DNA of 64,000 bases from Pararcticibacter amylolyticus (GTDB lineage: Bacteria > Bacteroidota > Bacteroidia > Sphingobacteriales > Sphingobacteriaceae), in the NCBI RefSeq assembly GCF_003130405.1, contig NZ_QEAS01000009.1, positions 35,213-99,212 on the forward strand. Direction: 5' to 3'. Shown in pieces: positions 42,953-52,460 of this stretch. The notes under the pieces were generated by a model that saw nothing but the letters and a program-made list of their open reading frames with translations, had not been told where the DNA came from and searched no databases. Each line of letters starts with the position of its first letter. The first letter of the stretch is position 1. A program made the position numbers and the translations under genes.

Positions 42953-44392
42953 ATGAATAACGTGAAGTATATCCTGGGCGCCATACTGCTTATGGCGGCT
43001 TCGTTCATAAAAGCTGATGTAAAAACCGACTCAATAAAGTATGGACCGTTCGCCAGCATTAAGATCTATCATCCCAGGGAAAAACCTGTTTCGCTGGTTC
43101 TTTTTGTTTCCGGAGACGGAGGCTGGAATGGTGGAGTGAAAATAATGGCTGAAAAACTGGCTGAACAGGGAGCTATGGTAGCGGGTGTTGACATCCGTTA
43201 TTATCTTAAGTCCCTTTATAAAAAAAAACTCGCATGTTTTTATCCGGCCGCGGATTTTGAACAACTTAGCCTGATGCTTCAGAAGAAGTATCGTTTCCCG
43301 GTATATTATAAACCGGTGCTGACCGGATATTCTTCGGGAGCAACCCTGGTATACGGAATGCTGGTGCAGGCGCCGGCCAATACTTTCAAGGGGGCACTCG
43401 CACTGGGTTTCTGCCCTGATCTTAAAACATGGAAGCAATTATGTGAAGGCGCCGGCCTCAAATCGCACAAAATGAAGGAAAGGGGGACTTTCTACCTGGA
43501 GAGAACCACAAAGCTGACAGCTCCATTCATAGCACTGAATGGTATTACCGATCAGGTTTGCCCTTATGAGGCTACTAAAGAGTTTTTGTCCGGGATGCCC
43601 GAAGCTCAATTGGTTACCCTAAATAAGGTTGGGCACGGATTTTCGGAACAGGCCGACTGGCTGCCCCAGTTTCAGGCTGCGTTCAAAAAGATCTTAGATG
43701 CACCCTCTTTTTCACAGATTAAAGAGGGTGGAAATGAAATACTAAAGCGGGAAAGTCCTGAGAAACTGCCCGGAAACATGCCGCTGGCGGTTATTCCTTC
43801 CCCTGATAAAAGTGATGTCCCCCTGGTGTTTATGATCTCAGGAGACGGAGGGTGGACCAGTTTCGACCAATCGCTCGCGGAAGCATTGGCAGAAAAAAAG
43901 TTAACCGTGATCGGTCTCGATGCCCAGAAATACTTCTGGAATGCTCAATCTCCGGCAGAAACAGCTTCTGACATCAGCCGTGCTGTCGTACATTATATGC
44001 AGCAGTATCATAAAGAATCATTTGTGCTGGCGGGGTATTCTTTCGGAGCCAGTGTAGTACCATTTGTGGCGTCTCGTCTGAGTGACGAGCTCAAACACCG
44101 GCTGGCAGGGGTGATTTCCCTTTCACCCGACGTCACAGCCGACTTTGAAGTTCATGTAGCGGACATGCTTGGTTTAGGAAACGATAATGAACAGTATAAT
44201 GTGCTCAATGAACTGAAAAAGATCCGGAAATTCCATCCCTTATGCTGTTTCGGGCAAGAGGAAGATGAAGCAATAACTAAAGCATTTAAAAAAGCAGATA
44301 CTAATGTCCTGATACTTCCCGGCAATCACCATTTTAATGACAACTACACCTTGATAGCCGAAAAAATGTTTGAACACCTGACGATAAAATAA
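42953..44392 (+). CDS. AcvB/VirJ family periplasmic hydrolase, two-domain
   Basis: 479 residues with signal peptide. Two tandem alpha/beta hydrolase domains: domain 1 has VSGDGGW (52-58), nucleophile motif TGYSSGA (Ser128) and VGHGF (His228); domain 2 has ISGDGGW (295-301), AGYSFGA (Ser363) and NHHF near 459. The family is known from Agrobacterium AcvB and VirJ and from Rhizobium tropici AcvB, which hydrolyses lysyl-phosphatidylglycerol in the periplasm. Here both domains keep the G-Y-S-x-G motif. Coupled to a DUF1003 membrane protein rather than to an LpiA/MprF synthase. Confidence 0.85.
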   Translation: MNNVKYILGAILLMAASFIKADVKTDSIKYGPFASIKIYHPREKPVSLVLFVSGDGGWNGGVKIMAEKLAEQGAMVAGVDIRYYLKSLYKKKLACFYPAADFEQLSLMLQKKYRFPVYYKPVLTGYSSGATLVYGMLVQAPANTFKGALALGFCPDLKTWKQLCEGAGLKSHKMKERGTFYLERTTKLTAPFIALNGITDQVCPYEATKEFLSGMPEAQLVTLNKVGHGFSEQADWLPQFQAAFKKILDAPSFSQIKEGGNEILKRESPEKLPGNMPLAVIPSPDKSDVPLVFMISGDGGWTSFDQSLAEALAEKKLTVIGLDAQKYFWNAQSPAETASDISRAVVHYMQQYHKESFVLAGYSFGASVVPFVASRLSDELKHRLAGVISLSPDVTADFEVHVADMLGLGNDNEQYNVLNELKKIRKFHPLCCFGQEEDEAITKAFKKADTNVLILPGNHHFNDNYTLIAEKMFEHLTIK

Positions 44393-44410
44393 ACAGGTAT
44401 CCCTGCTGCT

Positions 44411-45217
44411 TTACCTGCCATACGATGCCTTGATGGAATATAACATCGGAATTTTGTTTTCCATCCCGGCAATCTGGTAGGCGCCTTCTCCTGTTTTTAC
44501 CATGTTGCTGAAGCATTCATACGGTGATTCGGCATGTTCATTAAAGAAATTTATAGTCAGGCCTGCTTCAATTAAAGCATTCAGTATGTCGCTGATACTA
44601 TGATTCCACCCATATTCTTTATCCTTAAGAGCGGCATCTCTATCGGCATACGTACCTGTCTTTTCTTCTTCAATTGGTTCCCCGGTATTGAAATAGGAAT
44701 ATTTGAAGTAAGAGAACTCATCATCGAACATCCATACGACAGGATGGAAATCCACCATGTAAAAAATCCCGCCAGGCTTAAGTCTTTGCACTATTTCTGC
44801 AGCCCACTTACTCAGATCAGGTAACCATCCGATGGTTCCATAAGAAGTGAATACAATATCAAACTTGTCTGAAATATGTAATCCGGTATCATAAACATTA
44901 CAACAAACGAACCTGCAGTCTACCCCCATTTCGGATGCTATTTTCTTTGCAGCGTTTATTGCCTTATCGGAAAAATCAAGACCAGTGGTCACGGCTCCTA
45001 ACCTGGCCCATGAAAGAGTATCCATTCCGAAGTGACATTGAAGATGAAGAAGCTTTTTGCCGTTAACATCTCCCAATTCGCGAACTTCCACGGGGTTTAA
45101 AGATGTGCCGCCGGCTTTAAATTCATCCAGACTATAGAATGCTGATTTCATGTGAACATCTGTTTTATTGTTCCACAGTGCTTTGTTGGCAGAAAAGTAT
45201 TTATCAGGATCAGTCAT
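44411..45217 (-). CDS. Class I SAM-dependent methyltransferase
   Basis: 268 residues. SAM-binding motif I in KKLLHLQCHFGMDTLSWARL, with GLDFSDKAI as motif II, and LKPGGIFYMVDFHPV as motif post-III. The start at 45217 (MTDPDKYF) is divergent from the helicase gene. Gly pattern is H-x-G-x-D rather than the usual G-x-G-x-G, as in a known Bacteroidota/Bacillus group of small-molecule methyltransferases. Substrate unknown. Confidence 0.9.
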   Translation of the reverse strand: MTDPDKYFSANKALWNNKTDVHMKSAFYSLDEFKAGGTSLNPVEVRELGDVNGKKLLHLQCHFGMDTLSWARLGAVTTGLDFSDKAINAAKKIASEMGVDCRFVCCNVYDTGLHISDKFDIVFTSYGTIGWLPDLSKWAAEIVQRLKPGGIFYMVDFHPVVWMFDDEFSYFKYSYFNTGEPIEEEKTGTYADRDAALKDKEYGWNHSISDILNALIEAGLTINFFNEHAESPYECFSNMVKTGEGAYQIAGMENKIPMLYSIKASYGR

Positions 45218-45324
45218 TTGTCTTTTACTTAATGATCCGTAAAATTAATGATCTTACGGATTTCTGCCCAACACCTTTTCCACAGTTCAGCATGCTTTCG
45301 TGATATTGTTTAATTTTGTGTTTA

Positions 45325-47541
45325 ATGAATCAGGGCAGACGGACAAAACAGGAACTGGTTATTTCATTTATCAATGAAACTCAAAAACATCTCTTCATTA
45401 CAGGAAAAGCAGGCACGGGCAAAACCACCCTGCTAAGGGAAATCAGGCAAAACACCGGCAAAAAAATCGTTGTAGCAGCCCCTACAGGAGTGGCTGCGAT
45501 AAACGCAGATGGGGTAACCCTGCATTCCTTATTTAAACTACCTACTGAAGCGATACTGCCTGTAATGGACAAGAATCTTCCCTTTAAGACTATCGGAACG
45601 CTTCTGGATGGTTTTATTTTGTCTGCCGATAAGGAGAAGCTGTTGCTGGAACTGGAGATATTGATAATTGATGAGGTATCCATGCTCCGTGCAGATATCC
45701 TGGATGCTATTGATCATATACTGCGCTACATACGTGGAGTACCAGAACCATTTGGCGGCGTCCAGATGGTATATTTCGGAGATCTTTACCAGTTACCTCC
45801 TGTCGCATCTTTTGAGGAGGAAGCGGGATTGCTTAAATATTACCGGTCGCCCTTCTTTTTTGAAGCCCGGGTGATGGCGGAAGCTGAACCTGTTTTTATT
45901 GAACTGACACAGGTATTCCGGCAATCCGACCCGCTGTTTCTGAAATTGTTAAATAACATCCGGAACAATACTCCTGATGAAGGAGATTTTCATTTGCTCG
46001 AACGAAAGTATCTGCCGGATTTCCGGCCGGCTGCTGAAGAACACTATGTTCGGTTAACTTCTCACCGGAAGATAGCGGATCAGATTAACATGGCTGAACT
46101 TGAGAAACTGCCAGGGGCATCGACGGTCTTCAAGGCTGCTGTTACCGGGCTCATTGATATTAAAAGCTTGCCGGTTGAGCAGGAGCTCGCATTGAAACAA
46201 GGAGCCCAGGTGATGTTCGTTAAAAATGATTCAGGTGGCTTCAGGCGGTATTTCAATGGAAAGATCGGGGTGGTTACTTCCCTGAGCGCCACGTCTGTTG
46301 AAGTGACATTTCCGGACGGGAACAGTTTAGAAGTGGTGCAGGAACGCTGGCAATTTATCCAGTACCAGCCGAATGAAGCAGCGGGACAGTTTAATGAAGT
46401 GAATATCGGTGAATTTGTTCAATATCCTTTGAGGCTTGCCTGGGCAATTACGATTCACAAAAGTCAGGGGCTGACCTTCGACCGCGCAATTATCGATGCG
46501 GGACGGGCATTTGCTCCGGGGCAGGTTTATGTGGCCCTGAGCCGCGTACGGACGCTGGACGGGGTAGTGCTTTACACACCAATCAGTAAGGAAAATTTGT
46601 TTTCTAATCCGAAGGTTGTAGAATTTGCACACCGCATTGAAACTGCATCTCCCCCAGAGAGCCTCCTGGAACAGGCAAAGGAGGACGCGGTGTTCCAATA
46701 CATCTGTAATACATTCAGGCTCTACGGATTACTCATCTATGTACAACGTCTGCAGCCGGAGGTAGATAAATTTCGGTTTGGGATCTATCATCATCATCTG
46801 AAATTTGCTACTGAGATAAGGCCCTTACTTGAGAGACTGGATAAGGTGGCGGAGACTTTCATAAGAACGCTTGAGGGCTTCTGGCGCGGAGTACCTGCTC
46901 AGCGGACCGGAGGAACTAAAAGGCTGGCAGATGCCGCGACGTACTTTTCAGAGGAACTAAATTCCAAACTGGTGGTACCATTGAAACAGGAACTCGCAGG
47001 CATGCTGATGAAGAGAGCGCCAAAGGAGATCATCCAGTTCTATAGCGGCCTGGAAAAAGCCTGCAGTAGCCAGCTAAGATCGATGAATAAATGTGCGGCT
47101 ATCTGGCAAACCCTGATATCGGGTGCTGACACCACCGGTCTTATACCCAAAAGGGAAATAGAGACGGCCCTCCCAAAGAAAGAAAACCTCGTCAACCGGA
47201 CATCAACAGCAACCCTGACGCAGGCTCAGAAAGCAACCTTGAAACTGTTCAGAGAGGGACGCACTCTGGAAGAAATTGCACAGAGCCGTAATCTTTCTCT
47301 ACAGGCCGTTGAACAACATATTACCATATTCATTGAAACCGGTCACATATCAATTGATGAAGTCCTCCTGCCGGAAACGACCACCCTTATACAGGAAAAG
47401 CTGAATAATCGCCAGGCTGGGATCCATCATATAAAGAAAGAACTCGGCGATGGGATTTCTTATTTCCAGATCCGCGCGGTCATTGCTTACATACAATCTA
47501 ATACGGAGCAGAAAGGCAGCGGAAGCGCAACACTCTTCTGA
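45325..47541 (+). CDS. PIF1/RecD-like DNA helicase with C-terminal helix-turn-helix
   Basis: 738 residues from ATG 45325. Superfamily 1B motifs: Walker A GKAGTGKTTL, motif II LIIDEVSML, motif III FGDLYQLPPV, motif IV-like ELTQVFRQSD, motif V/VI AITIHKSQGLTFD and VYVALSRVRTLDG. The middle (430-620) is helical. The C-terminus has LTQAQKATLKLFREGRTLEE and IAQSRNLSLQAVEQHI, an HTH_40-type domain also found on RecQ relatives. Acts on DNA forks or G-quadruplexes by family. The fused helix-turn-helix is common in Bacteroidota. Confidence 0.93.
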   Translation: MNQGRRTKQELVISFINETQKHLFITGKAGTGKTTLLREIRQNTGKKIVVAAPTGVAAINADGVTLHSLFKLPTEAILPVMDKNLPFKTIGTLLDGFILSADKEKLLLELEILIIDEVSMLRADILDAIDHILRYIRGVPEPFGGVQMVYFGDLYQLPPVASFEEEAGLLKYYRSPFFFEARVMAEAEPVFIELTQVFRQSDPLFLKLLNNIRNNTPDEGDFHLLERKYLPDFRPAAEEHYVRLTSHRKIADQINMAELEKLPGASTVFKAAVTGLIDIKSLPVEQELALKQGAQVMFVKNDSGGFRRYFNGKIGVVTSLSATSVEVTFPDGNSLEVVQERWQFIQYQPNEAAGQFNEVNIGEFVQYPLRLAWAITIHKSQGLTFDRAIIDAGRAFAPGQVYVALSRVRTLDGVVLYTPISKENLFSNPKVVEFAHRIETASPPESLLEQAKEDAVFQYICNTFRLYGLLIYVQRLQPEVDKFRFGIYHHHLKFATEIRPLLERLDKVAETFIRTLEGFWRGVPAQRTGGTKRLADAATYFSEELNSKLVVPLKQELAGMLMKRAPKEIIQFYSGLEKACSSQLRSMNKCAAIWQTLISGADTTGLIPKREIETALPKKENLVNRTSTATLTQAQKATLKLFREGRTLEEIAQSRNLSLQAVEQHITIFIETGHISIDEVLLPETTTLIQEKLNNRQAGIHHIKKELGDGISYFQIRAVIAYIQSNTEQKGSGSATLF

Positions 47542-47670
47542 TACCAGAACCGAATTTATTTTCAATTTAATAACATAAGTATTACCTTTATGAAAGGACG
47601 AGTGCCCATATATGACGTGTTCTCATACCAAGCGATGTCGTCTGAATTTTAACCAGTAACTAAAACCAAT

Positions 47671-48960
47671 ATGCCTAAATTTTTCATAATCTTAATCGTT
47701 TCCCTGAGCTCTGCTTTTATTACTAAAGCACAGGATAAAGGAGGTATTCAATTTCTCCATGGACTTAGCTGGGATCAGGTAAAAGAGAAAGCAAAGTCGG
47801 AAAATAAATATATTTTCCTGGATGGATTTACAACATGGTGTGCTCCATGCCGCGCAATGGAGAAAAACGTACTTTCGCAAAAAGCAACCGGCGATTTCTT
47901 TAATTCCCGTTTTCTGAATATTAAAGTCCAGTTTGATGTTACCAAAGCAGATAACAATGAGGTAAAAAACTGGTATAAGGATGCAGAGGCCATCCAAAAG
48001 GATTATCTAGTAAACTCCTATCCAACTTATCTTTTCTTTAACCCGAATGGTGAACTCGTGCACAGAATAGCTGGCGGCTCCCCTACGCCTGAAGAATTTA
48101 TTACCATGGCAAAGGATGCATTAAATCCGGGCAGTCAATACTACATGCTAAAGAAGCAGTATGAATCTGGAGTAAAACGGGACCCGGAATTCCTTAGATC
48201 TTTTATTAGAGCTGCTGAGGTAGCACACGAAAACAAGGCTATTCCAGACATCGTCAATGACTATCTAATTACACAAACGGATCAATTGACTGATGAAAAT
48301 CTCAGAATTATAAGTATCGGCACATCTAAAACTTCTGACCGGGGGTTTAACATTTTAAAGAATAACCGGGCTAAGGCAGATGCTGTGTTAGGAGTTGGTA
48401 AAAGCGGTGAAATAATCAGAGGAGTTTTGACAGACGAAATTGTAGTTCCATTTCTGAGGAATGGCGGACACGTTGAAAGACATGGTCCGATGCTGATGTA
48501 TACGGGAGAAATCAATAATAATCCGGATTGGAAGGTACTTAAAGAAAAACTGGATAAGCAATATCCGGAATTTTCAGATGAGGTGACAATGGCGGCTATG
48601 CCCCTGTATTGTCAATTTAAAAATGACTGGCCTAAGTATGCCGAATATGCCGCTTCTTTTATAAATAAGTATGGACACCGTTTATCCGGGGACACTTTAA
48701 ACTCTTATGCCTGGGACATCCTGATTAACCTCAATGATGAAAAATGTTTGGAGACCGCAACTGCCTGGTCGAAATTATCACTATCAGGAAGGAATGAAAA
48801 GAATCCGGGGTTCCTGTTTACCTATGCAAGCCTGCTATATAAATCGGGGAAAAGAGAAGACGCTATATCGGTTCAAAAAGATCTAGTAAAGCTTTCAAAT
48901 AAAAATGAAGGCTATTTGCAGGTACTTAACAAAATGGAAAAAGGAGAAAAGGTCTTCTGA
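47671..48960 (+). CDS. Periplasmic thioredoxin-like protein
   Basis: 429 residues with signal peptide (FFIILIVSLSSAFITKA). Thioredoxin fold at 25-155 with active-site TTWCAPCRAMEK (Cys57, Cys60) and cis-Pro region NSYPTYLFF. The remaining 270 residues are alpha-helical, TPR-like, without a named domain. Likely a thiol-disulfide protein of the periplasm that handles envelope proteins. It stands alone; the stretch is visibly more AT-rich than the neighbouring genes. Confidence 0.9.
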   Translation: MPKFFIILIVSLSSAFITKAQDKGGIQFLHGLSWDQVKEKAKSENKYIFLDGFTTWCAPCRAMEKNVLSQKATGDFFNSRFLNIKVQFDVTKADNNEVKNWYKDAEAIQKDYLVNSYPTYLFFNPNGELVHRIAGGSPTPEEFITMAKDALNPGSQYYMLKKQYESGVKRDPEFLRSFIRAAEVAHENKAIPDIVNDYLITQTDQLTDENLRIISIGTSKTSDRGFNILKNNRAKADAVLGVGKSGEIIRGVLTDEIVVPFLRNGGHVERHGPMLMYTGEINNNPDWKVLKEKLDKQYPEFSDEVTMAAMPLYCQFKNDWPKYAEYAASFINKYGHRLSGDTLNSYAWDILINLNDEKCLETATAWSKLSLSGRNEKNPGFLFTYASLLYKSGKREDAISVQKDLVKLSNKNEGYLQVLNKMEKGEKVF

Positions 48961-49013
48961 GTAAGAATGCTCAGAATTGCGATACTCTATGCCATACCTA
49001 TCTGAGCTATTCT

Positions 49014-49634
49014 TTATATATATTTCAATTCTGCAGCCTTTTTGACGAGGGCTGCAGAATTGACAACTTTAAATTTCTGCAACAGGTTTCGACGGTGACT
49101 TTCTACAGTTAATGGGCTAACAAACAACCTGGCGGCAATTTCAGGAGTAGTCAATCCATCTGCCAATAATAATAAAACTTCTTTTTCGCGGCGTGTAAGC
49201 AAGGGAGCATGGGTAAAACTGCTTTCCATGATCTTCCTGATAGCAGGGCTTAATACCGTAGCGCCGCTTGCAGCATTCTTGATTCCGTTGATCAGTTCCC
49301 CGGCAGAAGAATTCTTAAGCAGATATCCTGAAGCGCCAGCCTGCAGCATCCTGGATATCATACTGCCTTCGTCGTTATTGCTGACAGCGATAACATAGCA
49401 TCCGGAATAAAGCCTTTTTATTTGCTCACAGGCTGTCACACCATCGGTACCAGGCATATGGATATCCAGAAGCACAACATCTACCTGATTTTCTTCAAGG
49501 TACCGGATGCCATCTGAGGCATTAGTAAAAACAGCTTCGAGAACTATCTCGTCTGTACCGGCAAGAATGAGAGTGAACCCGCTTAATACCAGCGGATGAT
49601 CATCTACAATGATGACTGAAATTGGTCTATTCAT
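49014..49634 (-). CDS. NarL/LuxR family response regulator
   Basis: 206 residues from ATG 49634 (MNRPISVIIVDDHPLV); an ATG at 49646 is also in frame. Receiver domain with Asp11-Asp12, phospho-acceptor Asp57 (VVLLDIHMPG) and Lys in LLKNSSA. LuxR-type output helix-turn-helix: LLTRREKEVLLLLADGLTTP, then VSPLTVESHRRNLLQKF. The start overlaps the last codons of the kinase gene upstream, so the pair is translationally coupled. Targets unknown. Confidence 0.93.
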   Translation of the reverse strand: MNRPISVIIVDDHPLVLSGFTLILAGTDEIVLEAVFTNASDGIRYLEENQVDVVLLDIHMPGTDGVTACEQIKRLYSGCYVIAVSNNDEGSMISRMLQAGASGYLLKNSSAGELINGIKNAASGATVLSPAIRKIMESSFTHAPLLTRREKEVLLLLADGLTTPEIAARLFVSPLTVESHRRNLLQKFKVVNSAALVKKAAELKYI

Positions 49635-51636
49635 GAATACTGACATCTATATTGAACGTACTCCCTACTCCCCTCTCCGTTTTAACTTCCATTGTACCTT
49701 TGAGGATTTCAACCCTGGTCCTGATATTTGAAAAGCCGATTCCGCCATCAGTCCCTGCGATATCCGGGTCAAAACCCTTTCCATCATCTTCAATTGTTAT
49801 ATAAAAACGACCTTCGTGTTCGCTGGCCTGCACCATAACAGCAGATGCTTCGGCATGCTTAACGGCATTAGTCAACAGCTCTTGTACGATGCGATATATG
49901 GCGATTAAAAATGGCTGATGATAGTCTGTCCGCAAATTAAACGCCTCGAACGTAACACGAAGGCTTTCAGTATTCATCGATTGGCATAGATCTCTCAACG
50001 CTGGTTCCAGTCCCATATAGAGCAGCGATTCCGGCATCATATTGCGGGCGATCCGTCTGAGTTCGCTTACCGAATGATCCAGTTGACTGATGACGTGGTA
50101 AAGTTCCATATCTGTATTGTTGACGGTGTTCGATTCTATCTTTGTGGCAAAGGCCGATAATTTAAGTTTTACGCCGGCGAGCATACCTCCAAGACCATCG
50201 TGCAGATCCCGCGCGATACGGTTACGCTCTTTCTCCTGTCCCTGGACCATCGCGTTGTACAAATGTATTTGCTCCTGCTGTTTTATCGTTTTAAGCTCTT
50301 CCTTCAGCAATTTTTCCTTTTGTATAGCAAGGCGTTTTCTATGCTGGTGTGACTTATAAATCATTATACTTATCACTACGGCAAGCAAAGCAATCCCTGT
50401 CAATACAGTAACCAGCATTTTGTTTCGTTCGAGCGCTATTTGCTGGTGCTGATTATGCGTTTTGAGCTTTAGCAGCTCATTTTCTTTCTCTGCGGTCTGA
50501 AACTTTTTTTCCAGTTCAAGTACCCGGTCTGCCCCGGCCTTTGTAATTAAGGTATCTGTTGCAAGCTTGTATTGTTCGTACCAGTGAGTTGCTACTTTAT
50601 AATTACCCATTTCACTTTCTGTTTGCGCGAGGTCGTAGTAAACAGCCTGTTTGTCGTGCAATGAATTGCCCCGGCTGACATACTCTAATACACGATGCAG
50701 AACGTTACGCGCAGCAACAAGGTCATGAGAAGACTTATGCAACCTAAACTCCTCATAAAGGATATAATTGGTCAGGTGATTTGTGCCCAAACGACTTGCC
50801 GCATTCAAGCCCTTCTCAAAACAGGATAATGCTTTTTGTTTTTGCCCGGCTTTTTGCCAGTAAGTTCCTTCAACACTGTAGTACATGGGCAGGTAAGCAG
50901 AGGAAGGAACTTTAGACACAATGAGCACTGCACTATCCAGAAGCTTTCGTGCCAGTTCCTGTTGATTATTGAACAGTGCATTACGGGCATAATTGACAAA
51001 AGCCGTCAGCCGCTCCTCGTGGGCAGCTGACTGATATCTCAGTAACATCAACGCTTGCGAATAATATTCACCGGCTTTATTGTACTGCTGCTGGTTCATC
51101 AGCACAAGTGCAACGTTTTGGTAGTTATTGGCGACCAACGCGGTATCGGCAATTTGTTTAGCCAGAGGTATAGCCTTATTAAGTAACACCCGCACATATT
51201 CATCCGCGTGCCCCCCGCGTTGAAGCAGTGCCCCATAGCTACCCCACAGGCGTACACGGTAACGAAGCGCAAGTGGCCGGCGGCTCTTTACCAGGTACTT
51301 TTCAGCTTCGAGGTACTTCCGTTTGGCAATTTCGGGTTCAGCATCGAAATAAGCCGCACCCTGATAAAAAGCGAGAAGGCCCCGGTGATAGTTATCCATC
51401 CGCTGAACCGGCATAAGTCGTTCTGCCTGCCGTATGTAATAAAATGCCTTCGCGGTATCGTAATCTGACCAAAAGAAGCTGAGATCCAGCAAGCCGTGGA
51501 TCTTATATTCCGTTTTGCCAGCTTTTTTAATTTTATTCAACAGACTGTCAGAGTGCTGCATTATGGGATCACGCTCCTTCCCGAAAAGTACAGCAGACAT
51601 AAACAAAAAGTACCAAAGAAACAGAAGCGGCTTCAT
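49627..51636 (-). CDS. TPR-containing sensor histidine kinase (HisKA_3)
   Basis: 669 residues from ATG 51636, chosen because MKPLLFLWYFLFMSAVLF is a signal/anchor; the frame extends 38 codons upstream. Periplasmic TPR-like helices (about 60-360), membrane helix LVTVLTGIALLAVVISIMIY, then a coiled linker, HisKA_3 dimerisation with the phospho-His in RIARDLHDGLGG, and HATPase (VQELLTNAVKHA, DDGKGFDP, GGIGFSNIRTRV). Typical NarL-type partner of the regulator gene that overlaps it. Signal unknown. Confidence 0.92.
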   Translation of the reverse strand: MKPLLFLWYFLFMSAVLFGKERDPIMQHSDSLLNKIKKAGKTEYKIHGLLDLSFFWSDYDTAKAFYYIRQAERLMPVQRMDNYHRGLLAFYQGAAYFDAEPEIAKRKYLEAEKYLVKSRRPLALRYRVRLWGSYGALLQRGGHADEYVRVLLNKAIPLAKQIADTALVANNYQNVALVLMNQQQYNKAGEYYSQALMLLRYQSAAHEERLTAFVNYARNALFNNQQELARKLLDSAVLIVSKVPSSAYLPMYYSVEGTYWQKAGQKQKALSCFEKGLNAASRLGTNHLTNYILYEEFRLHKSSHDLVAARNVLHRVLEYVSRGNSLHDKQAVYYDLAQTESEMGNYKVATHWYEQYKLATDTLITKAGADRVLELEKKFQTAEKENELLKLKTHNQHQQIALERNKMLVTVLTGIALLAVVISIMIYKSHQHRKRLAIQKEKLLKEELKTIKQQEQIHLYNAMVQGQEKERNRIARDLHDGLGGMLAGVKLKLSAFATKIESNTVNNTDMELYHVISQLDHSVSELRRIARNMMPESLLYMGLEPALRDLCQSMNTESLRVTFEAFNLRTDYHQPFLIAIYRIVQELLTNAVKHAEASAVMVQASEHEGRFYITIEDDGKGFDPDIAGTDGGIGFSNIRTRVEILKGTMEVKTERGVGSTFNIDVSIHE

Positions 51637-51804
51637 CCACAAAAAAACTATTTCGGGCAATTTAAACCATTTGGCTTTTAATCGCAATCGGCCATGTCCC
51701 CCATCGTCATTCCGTCCGGCCACCATATAGGTACAAGCCTCAGGATGCATCGGGGATGAATAGCTGAAAATCCACTATTCTTCATATCAAAAAACTTCAT
51801 CTTT

Positions 51805-52443
51805 TTATTGACAAACCGGCAACAAAGCTAAATCCATTGTCCCTGATCCCCAATTAAATACAGCCTTATTGACCCAGGCTAATTTTTCGCAGCCGCTGCC
51901 GGAACCCCCGGTGCCATTTCCCCGCCTTTTCAGATCAAGTGAGGATCTGAGAATAGACTCTTCGGGAATGTTCCCTTCTGCTATAAGGTAGTTGATAGAA
52001 ACGTCGAGCATCAGCCGGTCGTCAAATAAATTCCCTTTCCACTGTATGCGTTTTTTTTCATCCGCAACCTCACCAGTCATGGAACCCTTGTCATTAATAG
52101 TGAAAGAACCCAAATTGCCCTTGAATGCCCATTCTTTACCTTTTTGTTTGCCAGGCAAAGCGAAGTTGTACGAATCGCCTCCTTCGAAAGTAGCATCAAT
52201 GATGATCATAACGCTATCACCCCTTATTTTATCAAGGCTGAATGTACCTTTTCCTTCGATCGAAGGTAAGGGCTCATATCCTCGCACATACATTTTTGCA
52301 TCTGCCTTTCCAATGTAGGGCTCGTCTTTATAGAGGGAGATAAAACCGCTTTTTCCATCAGAAGGCTCGTTCTTTTCGCTCTTACCGCACGCTAATATTG
52401 CGATTACTGCAACAAAGCAACTCATTTTCAATACCCTGTTCAT
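51805..52443 (-). CDS. Lipoprotein of unknown function
   Basis: 212 residues. Lipobox AILAC with Cys19, then acidic and polar residues (KSEKNEPSDGKSG). Mature part is beta-rich (GKGTFSLDKIRGDSVMIIID, FKGNLGSFTINDKGSMTG) with a Gly-rich linker (GNGTGGSGSG) and two late cysteines. Not recognised. Starts 17 bases after the propeller lipoprotein gene, so the two are one operon. Confidence 0.7.
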   Translation of the reverse strand: MNRVLKMSCFVAVIAILACGKSEKNEPSDGKSGFISLYKDEPYIGKADAKMYVRGYEPLPSIEGKGTFSLDKIRGDSVMIIIDATFEGGDSYNFALPGKQKGKEWAFKGNLGSFTINDKGSMTGEVADEKKRIQWKGNLFDDRLMLDVSINYLIAEGNIPEESILRSSLDLKRRGNGTGGSGSGCEKLAWVNKAVFNWGSGTMDLALLPVCQ

Positions 52444-52460
52444 GATTTACCTTCTTATTA

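Noticed and set aside
45298..45312. Shared TCGTGATATTGTTT before the helicase gene and before the aminotransferase gene (near 59457)
   Set aside because: Only 14 bases in AT-rich leader DNA; could be chance or a common promoter part, with no spacing that fits the consensus.
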